This document shows positions 8,806 to 15,642 of a DNA stretch of 64,000 nucleotides, one piece after another (position 1 is the stretch's first letter; each line of letters starts with the position of its first letter). The notes beneath the pieces are model-generated. The model saw nothing but the letters and a program-made list of their open reading frames with translations, was not told where the DNA came from and ran no database searches. The position numbers and the translations under genes are program-made. Origin of the DNA: Kribbella sp. VKM Ac-2568 (lineage in GTDB: Bacteria > Actinomycetota > Actinomycetes > Propionibacteriales > Kribbellaceae); NCBI RefSeq assembly GCF_004345365.1, contig NZ_SLVF01000002.1, forward strand, positions 372,001 through 436,000, written 5' to 3'.

Positions 8806-11187
8806 ATGCGAGTCTGCGTCATCGGGGCCGGTATCGCCGGCACGCTCCTGGCCTGGCGTCTCAGCGCCTACCCGCGCGTCTCCGTCGACCTGGTGACGGG
8901 CGCACCCGGCTCGGACGCCACCGCTGTGTCCGGCGGCGGAGTACGTGCGTTCGAGACCCATCCCGAGCAGCGGCGGCTGGCGATCGAGAGCCTGGCCGAG
9001 TTGCTGGAATCCCCTGCCCTGCTGGAGCAAGCGGGGTACACAGAGACCGGCTGCACCTACCTGCTCGCCAAGCAGGCCGGGCTCGAGGCTGCAGTGGCCG
9101 AGGTGGAGGCGATCCACCCGGGCTCGGCCGAGATCGTTGACGCGGAGACCCTGCGCAGCCGCGGCTGGCACGGTCTGCCCGACGACACGGTCGGCGTACT
9201 GGAGAAGCGGGCCGGGTTCATCCGGCCGGACGAGCTGCGCAGCGCGGTGATCGAGCAGCTCAGCAGTGGCCGCAGCAGCAAGGTTGTGCCGGGCCCGGTC
9301 GTCGGGCTGGTCCCCCACCCCGACGGCTCGGTCAGCTGCCGTACTCCGGGCGACAGCAGCCGGTACGACGTCGTCGTGGTGGCCGCCGGTCCCTGGACGC
9401 CCGGGTTGCTCTCGGGCAACCAGCTGCCGGCCGAGCCGTACCGGACCAAGGCGATCCAGGTCGCCGTCTACAAGGTGGACGGCGCGCTGCCGACCATGTT
9501 CGTCGACGAGACCAGCGACCTGTACGGGCGGCCGACCGCCGACGGCGGGTTGTTGCTCGGCGTCGACACGCACCGCTGGTCGGTGCCACCCGGCAGCAGC
9601 CGGCCGATCCAGGACCTCGCCGACCATGCGGTCCGGATCGCCGGTGAGCGGCTGCCGCATCTCCGGCTGCTGGAGACCGCGAGGACGGTCAACAGCGCCG
9701 ACTGTTATGCCGATCCGCCGGTACTGACCCTGTGGTCGGTGCTCGGCAGCACACATCGGCTCTTCACTTTCACCGGTGGGTCCGGCGGCAGCGTGAAAAC
9801 CGCGCTGGCCGCGAGCCGGACGGCAGCGAGCGACCTGCTCGGGCCGCTTGTCACCGGAGGAAACACCCGTAACACCACTTCGCGGACGGAGAACAAGCGC
9901 ATGACCATCACGGAACGAGCCATCGGCAGCCCGCCCAGGTTCCACACGATCGGCATCGGTGCCGGTCCCTCGAACCTGTCGCTGGCGGCCCTGTACAAGA
10001 ACGTCACGACCGAGAAACTGGCCCTGTTCGACTCCCGCCCGGTGGCCGGCTGGCACACGCCGCTGCTCTACCCCGGGGTCCGGATGCAGACGGGCTGGAT
10101 GAAGGACCTGGTGTCGCTGGTCGACCCGCGGCACGAGCTGACGTTCCTGAACTACCTGGTCACCTCCGGGCGGTTGTACGCGCTGATCAACTCCCAGTTC
10201 GACGCGCTGCCGCGGATCGAGTACGAGCGCTACCTGGCCTGGGCCACCGAGCGGCTCGGCGTGGTCAACTTCAGCTCCCGGGTCGACTCGATCTCGATCA
10301 CCGACGACGGCTTCGAGGTCACCGTCGGCGGACAGCCCGCCGCGGTCTCCGAGCACCTGGTGCTCGGCCTCGGCACCCGGCCGGTCTGGCCTGAGTACGT
10401 CCGCGGTCTCCCGCAGGAGCAGGCCTTCATCGCCGACGAGCTCGGCGTCCGGCTGCCCCAGATGGACGCGTACAAGGCCGACCCGGTCGCCGTGGTCGGT
10501 GGCGGTCAGACCGGCCTCGAGTGCGTCCTGCGGCTGCTCGGCTCGGGCTTCACCGACATCCGCTGGATCGGCCGGAACCAGTGGTTCCGCAGCATCGACG
10601 ACTCCCCGATGGCCAACGAGCTGTACCGGCCGTCGCACATCGAGTTCCTGCAGGGCCTCAACCGCGGCAAGCGCCGGGAGATGATCGTCGACTCCCGCTA
10701 CAGCGGTGACGCCCTCACCCCGGGTGGCCTGAAGGCGCTCTACCAGGCCAACTACGACGGCCTGCTGACGCTCGGGCGGTTCCCGGTCACGCTGCTCCCC
10801 GGTCGCGACGTCACCTCGTCGGAGCTGCTGGACGACGGCCTGCTCCGGCTGCGCTGCACGACCCCCGAGACGCCGGAGGAGCACGACGTACGGCACGTGG
10901 TGGTGGCGGCCGGACGCGAGCACGTCCAGGCGCCGTTCGACGACGACCTGCGGGACCGGATCGACTACGACGACGACGGCGAGATGCTGGTCGAGCCGGA
11001 CTACTCGGTCCGCTGGAAGGGCATGAACGGCCACAAGATCTACTCGTTCAACGCCAGCCGGTACAGCCACGGCCTGACCAACGCGGGCCTGACGCAGCTG
11101 CCGGTCCGGGCCGCGATCGTGCTGAACTCGATGTTCGACCGGGAGATCTACCCGATCTCCGACGAGCTCTGCGCGGTGAAGTGGTGA
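8806..11187 (+). CDS. Fused FAD amine oxidase and L-lysine N6-monooxygenase-like protein
   Basis: One 793-residue reading frame with two flavoenzymes. Residues 1 to about 350 form a DAO/glycine-oxidase-like domain (GAGIAG at 7-12; closing FTGGSGGSVKTALAA). Residues from about 366 form a SidA/IucD-type N-hydroxylase with FAD motif GIGAGPSN (383-390), NADPH motif GGGQTGLE (about 565) and the C-terminal NASRYSHGLTNAGLTQL. In known hydrazine pathways these are two proteins: the hydroxylase makes N6-hydroxylysine and the oxidase later cleaves the lysine part to free hydrazinoacetate. An in-frame ATG at 9901 (residue 366) has GGAG 9 nt upstream, so a separate hydroxylase may also be made. A sequencing error joining two genes would have to remove a stop and is less likely. 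Confidence 0.88.
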   Translation: MRVCVIGAGIAGTLLAWRLSAYPRVSVDLVTGAPGSDATAVSGGGVRAFETHPEQRRLAIESLAELLESPALLEQAGYTETGCTYLLAKQAGLEAAVAEVEAIHPGSAEIVDAETLRSRGWHGLPDDTVGVLEKRAGFIRPDELRSAVIEQLSSGRSSKVVPGPVVGLVPHPDGSVSCRTPGDSSRYDVVVVAAGPWTPGLLSGNQLPAEPYRTKAIQVAVYKVDGALPTMFVDETSDLYGRPTADGGLLLGVDTHRWSVPPGSSRPIQDLADHAVRIAGERLPHLRLLETARTVNSADCYADPPVLTLWSVLGSTHRLFTFTGGSGGSVKTALAASRTAASDLLGPLVTGGNTRNTTSRTENKRMTITERAIGSPPRFHTIGIGAGPSNLSLAALYKNVTTEKLALFDSRPVAGWHTPLLYPGVRMQTGWMKDLVSLVDPRHELTFLNYLVTSGRLYALINSQFDALPRIEYERYLAWATERLGVVNFSSRVDSISITDDGFEVTVGGQPAAVSEHLVLGLGTRPVWPEYVRGLPQEQAFIADELGVRLPQMDAYKADPVAVVGGGQTGLECVLRLLGSGFTDIRWIGRNQWFRSIDDSPMANELYRPSHIEFLQGLNRGKRREMIVDSRYSGDALTPGGLKALYQANYDGLLTLGRFPVTLLPGRDVTSSELLDDGLLRLRCTTPETPEEHDVRHVVVAAGREHVQAPFDDDLRDRIDYDDDGEMLVEPDYSVRWKGMNGHKIYSFNASRYSHGLTNAGLTQLPVRAAIVLNSMFDREIYPISDELCAVKW

Positions 11188-11558
11188 CGGCCGTCGCCCC
11201 GGAGCCGCTCGCTCCGGACGTGGACGGCGTGTGGTTCCAGCTCGTCGTCGACGACCCCGCCGCGGGCGCGCCGTACGGGCAGTACCACCGCGAGGACGAC
11301 CTGGTCTGGGCGGAGTTCTACGCCGGCGGCTCGCTGCGCAGCGGACGGCTGGTCGGGCACCTGCGCCCGGACGGCTCGTTCGACGCGGCGTACTGCCTGC
11401 TGACCGCCGCCGGTGACCTGGTCAGCGGCGAGTGCCACAGCGTCCCCGCGCTGGACGCCCGCGGCCGGATCCGGATCTCGGACCACTTCCGCCGCAGCGA
11501 CGGCAGTACCGGTGTCACCTACATCGAGCAGATTCCAGCACCGGTCCGGGAGGCCTGA
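11184..11558 (+). CDS. Small conserved protein of unknown function in the cluster
   Basis: 124 residues from the GTG at 11184, which overlaps the stop of the hydroxylase fusion (GTGA). A GTG three bases earlier is possible. The pattern YHREDDLVWAEFYAGGSLRSGRLVGHL, then a DGxFDAxY and a SGxCHSxP segment, resembles small beta-barrel proteins often labelled N-acetylglutamate synthase without proof. The predicted fold is an up-and-down beta barrel that could bind a small ligand. No catalytic motif is recognised. Because it is locked into the operon by overlap, a role in the pathway (binding, cyclisation, self-protection) is plausible but not shown. Confidence 0.75.
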   Translation: MTAVAPEPLAPDVDGVWFQLVVDDPAAGAPYGQYHREDDLVWAEFYAGGSLRSGRLVGHLRPDGSFDAAYCLLTAAGDLVSGECHSVPALDARGRIRISDHFRRSDGSTGVTYIEQIPAPVREA

Positions 11559-11559
11559 G

Positions 11560-12825
11560 ATGAACCCCGACACTGAACGCCCGCACCTGCTCGTGGTGGC
11601 CACCGGGATGCGTCTGTTCCGCGAGTACATCCTGCGCTCCGTCGCCCCGAAGTACCGGATCCACATGTTCCTGCACGCGGAACCGACGTGGGAGAAGGAG
11701 TACATCGAGGGCTGGACCGTGCTGGAGACGACCCTCGACGCCGACCTGCTGGTCGCGTCCGCGAAAAAGCTGAACGACGAGCAGCCGATCGACGGCGTGC
11801 TCTGCTGGGACGAGGCACGCATCCTGCAGACCGCCCACGTGGCCGAAGCGCTCGGCCTGCCGGGTGGCGACGTCGCGATGATCAACCGCTGCCGGGACAA
11901 GCACCTCACCCGTACTGCGCTCGCCGAGCTCGGCGTACCGCAGCCGGAGTCGGTGCTCGTCGACACCGTGGACGACGCACTCGTCACCGCCGACAAGCTC
12001 GGCTACCCGGTGATCCTCAAGCCTCGCGCATTGGCCGCCAGCCTGGGCGTGGTCAAGGTGAACTCGCCCGAGGAGCTCAAGCACAACTGGGCCTTCGCGC
12101 ACGACACCACCGTGCCGGAGGCGCCGCACTACGACGTCAAGGTGCTGGTCGAGGAGTTCGCCGACGGCTACGAGATCAGCATCGACTCGGCCGTGTTCCA
12201 GGGACAGGTGACGCCGTTCTGCCTGGCCCGCAAGGAGATCGGCTACCCGCCGTACGCGGAGGAGATCGGGCACTACGTCGACGCGGCCGACCCGCTGCTG
12301 GCCGACGAGCAGCTGATGCAGGTGCTCGTCAACGCGCATGCCGCGATCGCGTTCACCGACGGCGTCACGCACACCGAGATCATGATGACGGCCGACGGCC
12401 CGAAGGTGATCGAGATCAACGCCCGGATCGGCGGCGACATGATCCCGTACCTCGGGCTCCAGGCGACAGGCGCCGACCCGGGCCTGGCCGCCGCGGCGGT
12501 CGCCTGCGGCCGCTCCCCCGAGCTGGTCCCGGACCGCGCGATGGTCGGTGGCGTCCGCTTCTTCTACGTGGACGAGAACGACACCGTGCTGGAGTCGGTC
12601 GAGTTCGACCAGACCGACCTGCCCGCCACCATCGACCAGCTCACCGTGCTGATGGAGGCCGGGCAGACGACGAGCCCGCCGCCGGAAGGCACCCTTTGGG
12701 GCCGGATCGCCTACGCGACCGCAGTGGCCACCTCGGTGGACGACTGCCGGGCCGGCCTCGACGCGGCCGAGAAGGCTTTGCGTTGGTCCGGAAAGGTGAA
12801 AGAGCCAGAGGAGACCACGCCATGA
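11560..12825 (+). CDS. ATP-grasp carboxylate-amine ligase (first of two)
   Basis: 421 residues from the ATG at 11560, one base after the preceding stop. The centre carries the ATP-grasp signatures GYPVILKPRALAASLG (phosphate-binding), VLVEEFADGYEIS, and the Mg site KVIEINARIGGDM. The N-terminal part (LLVVATGMRLFREYILRSV) is a Rossmann-like preATP-grasp domain. The family joins a carboxyl to an amine through an acyl phosphate, as in L-amino acid ligases (for example BacD). In this cluster it probably links the hydrazino acid, or lysine-derived intermediate, to an amino acid. The stop overlaps the exporter start (ATGA), an arrangement that recalls ligase/exporter pairs such as BacD/BacE. The substrate is unknown. 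Confidence 0.85.
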   Translation: MNPDTERPHLLVVATGMRLFREYILRSVAPKYRIHMFLHAEPTWEKEYIEGWTVLETTLDADLLVASAKKLNDEQPIDGVLCWDEARILQTAHVAEALGLPGGDVAMINRCRDKHLTRTALAELGVPQPESVLVDTVDDALVTADKLGYPVILKPRALAASLGVVKVNSPEELKHNWAFAHDTTVPEAPHYDVKVLVEEFADGYEISIDSAVFQGQVTPFCLARKEIGYPPYAEEIGHYVDAADPLLADEQLMQVLVNAHAAIAFTDGVTHTEIMMTADGPKVIEINARIGGDMIPYLGLQATGADPGLAAAAVACGRSPELVPDRAMVGGVRFFYVDENDTVLESVEFDQTDLPATIDQLTVLMEAGQTTSPPPEGTLWGRIAYATAVATSVDDCRAGLDAAEKALRWSGKVKEPEETTP

Positions 12826-14105
12826 GCTCCGCCACCGAAGAAGGCACGGGCATCTGGGAGACGATCCGCGATGCGCCGGTAGCGGTGAAGGCGCTGCTGG
12901 TCGGCGTCTTCGTGAACAAGCTCGGCTGGTTCCTGCAGGTCTTCCTGGTGCTCTTCCTGACCACCTCGAAGGGCTTCACCGACGTCCAGGCCGGTACCGC
13001 GCTGGGCATCTACGGCGGCGGGTCGGTGATCGGCCTGATCATCGGCGGTTCGCTGTCGGACAAGGTCGGGCCGCGGGCCGCGGTGATGATCAGCATGTTC
13101 GGCATGGCCGGCTTCGTGCTCGCCATCGCCTACGTGCCGAGCTACACCGCGGTCGTCGTGGTGGTCGCGCTCGCGGGTGCGGTCGGGCAGTTCTACCGGC
13201 CCGCGTCGGCGGCGTTGCTCACCGAGCTGACGCCGAAGAACCGCCAGGTGATGATCTTCGCGGTCTACCGGCTGGCGATGAACCTCGGCACCACCGCCGC
13301 ACCGCTGATCGGTGCGGCCCTGGTCACCATCTCCTGGAACCTGCTGTTCATCGGCGAGGCGCTCGCCGCCCTGGCCTATGCCGTCGTCGCGATCGTCGCA
13401 CTGCCGAAGCGGCGTCCGTCGGCTGCCGACACCGCGGCCGGCGTACAGGACGTGGACGCCGCCCAGCCGAGCGGCGGCTACCTCGCCGTACTCCGCGACT
13501 ACAAGTACGTGTTGTTCCTGCTGTGCATGTTCATCAACGCCGCGATCTACATGCAGTACCTCGCGGTGCTTCCGCTGCACATGAAGGCGGACGGGTTGTC
13601 CACCTGGTGGTTCAGCGCGGTGGTCGCGCTGAACGGCTTCATCGTGATCACCTGCGAGTTGCTGGTGACCAAGGTGGTGCAGCACTGGCCGGCCCGGATC
13701 GTCGCGATCACCGGCTTCGTGCTGCTCGGCGGCGGGCTGGCGTTCTACGCGCTGCCCGGCGGGATCGCGATCTTCGTGATCGGCACTCTGCTGTGGACGC
13801 TGGCCGAGATCATCGGCGGCCCGACGATGTTCGCCTACCCGGGCATGGCCGCACCGCAACCACTGCTCGGCCGGTACGTCGGGTCCGCGCACGCGATGTT
13901 CGGACTCGGTTCCGCGCTCGGTCCGTTCCTCGGCGTCTGGCTGTGGAACACGTCCGGCACCCAGGTCTGGGTGTGGTGCGGCCTGGCCGGTGCGGTCGGC
14001 GTCGTGCTCGCGTACTTCGGGATGTCGAGCGGAACAGCCGCCACGGAAGAACCAGCAGTGGACATCACCCCGGCCGCAGAGCCGTTGCCGAGCGAAAGCT
14101 CGTAG
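12822..14105 (+). CDS. MFS exporter of the biosynthetic cluster
   Basis: 427 residues with about 12 predicted membrane helices, the MFS loop motif GGSLSDKVGPR after helix 2, and a longer polar loop (PKRRPSAADTAAGVQDVD) in the middle. It resembles drug/proton antiporters of the MDR type. The start overlaps the ATP-grasp ligase stop and the next ATP-grasp gene follows 9 bp later, so it is part of the operon and most likely exports the product and protects the producer. Direction and substrate are inferred from context. Confidence 0.87.
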   Translation: MSSATEEGTGIWETIRDAPVAVKALLVGVFVNKLGWFLQVFLVLFLTTSKGFTDVQAGTALGIYGGGSVIGLIIGGSLSDKVGPRAAVMISMFGMAGFVLAIAYVPSYTAVVVVVALAGAVGQFYRPASAALLTELTPKNRQVMIFAVYRLAMNLGTTAAPLIGAALVTISWNLLFIGEALAALAYAVVAIVALPKRRPSAADTAAGVQDVDAAQPSGGYLAVLRDYKYVLFLLCMFINAAIYMQYLAVLPLHMKADGLSTWWFSAVVALNGFIVITCELLVTKVVQHWPARIVAITGFVLLGGGLAFYALPGGIAIFVIGTLLWTLAEIIGGPTMFAYPGMAAPQPLLGRYVGSAHAMFGLGSALGPFLGVWLWNTSGTQVWVWCGLAGAVGVVLAYFGMSSGTAATEEPAVDITPAAEPLPSESS

Positions 14106-14114
14106 GAGGACCTC

Positions 14115-15386
14115 ATGACCAACTTGATACCTTCCCCGCCCCACCACCCCGGTCGATACACGATCATCGTGGACCCGCTGTCCACGGGGCAGGAATATCC
14201 AGCCGCTTTCAAGGAGGCCGGCCAGATCCCGGTCGCCGTACTGAGCGGGTCCGAACCACCGCCGGCGTACACGACGAGCTGGCACCCGGACGACTTCGAG
14301 CACGTGCATTACCTCACCGGCGACGTCGCCGCCTTGGCCGAGGAGCTCCGGGCCTACGACCCGCAGTACCTGGTGCCGGGTGCGGAGAGCGGCGTCGAGC
14401 TGTGCGACCAGCTGACCGAGATCCTGGTGCCCGGCACCGGCAACGAGCCATCACTTGCGAGCGCGCGCCGCGACAAGTGGGAGATGGCGCAGGCACTGTC
14501 GGCAGCCGGTGTACCGCGGCTGCGGCAGCTCCGTACGGCGGACCCGGCCGAGGCCGAGCGCTGGCTGAAGGAGAACGACCTGCTCGGCAAGCGGCTGGTG
14601 ATCAAGCCGCCCAAGAGCGCCGCCGGTGACGAGGTGTACGTCGTCTTCGAGGACGGCGACTGGCGCGAACGGTTCGACCGGGTGCTCGGCCGGACCAACA
14701 AGATGGGTCTGGTCAACGACGCCGTGCTGATCCAGGAGTACGCCGAGGGCACGGAGTACCTGGTGGACAGCTACACCGTGGACGGCAAGCACTCGCTCGT
14801 CGACGTCTGCCGCTACACCAAGATCAGCCGCGGCGACAAGATCGGCATCTACCACCGGATCGACTTCCTCGCGGCGGACGATCCCGAAGTACTGGCGCTC
14901 TGGCCGTACACCCAGCAGGTCCTCGACGCCGTCGGCATCCGGGTCGGCTGCGGGCACGCCGAGGTGATGATGACGGCCGACGGTCCCCGGCTGATCGAGG
15001 TCGCCGCCAGGCCCGCGGGTGGCGGTCACCAGATGGTCAGCGAACTGGCCACCGGCGACAACCACATCAAGCGCACGGTCGCGCACCGCGTCCGCGGCGA
15101 GGTCCGGGACAGCTTCGACCTGGTCCAGCACCTGCGCGGCATCTTCATCTCCGCCTACCGCGACGGCTACTTCCGCAACCGCGACGTCTTCGACGGCGTC
15201 GAGAGCCTGAAATCGTTCCACTGGATGAAGATCCTGCACGAAGAGGAGGCGATCGTCCCCGAGACGGTCGACCTGTTCACCTGCCTGGCCTGGGTGATCC
15301 TGATCCACAGCGACGCCCAGACCCTGGACGACGACTACCGCCGAGTCCTGGAGATGGAGGCCGCGATAGTCATCGACGAACCGTAG
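14115..15386 (+). CDS. ATP-grasp carboxylate-amine ligase (second of two)
   Basis: 423 residues. AGGAGG (14105-14110) lies just before the ATG. ATP-grasp motifs are KRLVIKPPKSAAGDEVYVV, LIQEYAEGTEYLVDSYTVDG and RLIEVAARPAGGGHQM, where the usual N-x-R Mg motif is A-x-R (EVAARPAGG). The sequence differs clearly from the first ligase (for instance in the N-terminus TIIVDPLSTGQEYPAAFKEAG), so this is not a recent duplication. It probably makes a second amide bond. Two ligases suggest a tripeptide-like or doubly acylated product. It is the last gene of the cluster and is followed by a hairpin. Confidence 0.85.
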   Translation: MTNLIPSPPHHPGRYTIIVDPLSTGQEYPAAFKEAGQIPVAVLSGSEPPPAYTTSWHPDDFEHVHYLTGDVAALAEELRAYDPQYLVPGAESGVELCDQLTEILVPGTGNEPSLASARRDKWEMAQALSAAGVPRLRQLRTADPAEAERWLKENDLLGKRLVIKPPKSAAGDEVYVVFEDGDWRERFDRVLGRTNKMGLVNDAVLIQEYAEGTEYLVDSYTVDGKHSLVDVCRYTKISRGDKIGIYHRIDFLAADDPEVLALWPYTQQVLDAVGIRVGCGHAEVMMTADGPRLIEVAARPAGGGHQMVSELATGDNHIKRTVAHRVRGEVRDSFDLVQHLRGIFISAYRDGYFRNRDVFDGVESLKSFHWMKILHEEEAIVPETVDLFTCLAWVILIHSDAQTLDDDYRRVLEMEAAIVIDEP

Positions 15387-15449
15387 GAACCGCCGGGTTC
15401 AGCCTTTGACCCCCCAGCTCAGCCGCTGACCTCCCGGCCAGACCTCTGC

Positions 15450-15487
15450 CCCGGGCACGGACGTCCCCCCAGACGCCCGTGCCCGGG
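15450..15487. terminator. Hairpin after the biosynthetic cluster
   Basis: A perfect 11-bp stem, CCCGGGCACGG at 15450-15460 with its complement at 15477-15487, has a C-rich loop partly closed by extra pairs. There is no U-tract, as is common in high-G+C bacteria. It lies between the convergent end of the second ATP-grasp gene and the membrane protein on the other strand and could serve both. Confidence 0.65.
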
Positions 15488-15642
15488 CAGTTCCCTGTAC
15501 TACGGTCATCCCCCACGCAGCTCCTCCGTCGCAGCTCGGCGACTGCGAGGTCCGGCCGCGACTTCCCGCTCCGCGGCCCCCTGGTCATGTCCACCTACGC
15601 CACCGGCCAATACCTCCTGGCCTCCGGCGCCACCGCCCGCAG

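Noticed and set aside
8728-11070. 780-codon minus-strand open frame
   Set aside because: It lies opposite the flavoenzyme fusion, which has clear motifs. The composition (Val/Asp/Arg/Gln-rich, no known domain) is that of an antisense shadow in high-G+C DNA.
8806-11187. A hydroxamate siderophore pathway based on the lysine N6-hydroxylase
   Set aside because: No acyltransferase, NIS synthetase, NRPS or iron-uptake gene is nearby, whereas the cupin and MetRS-like partners point to N-N bond formation.
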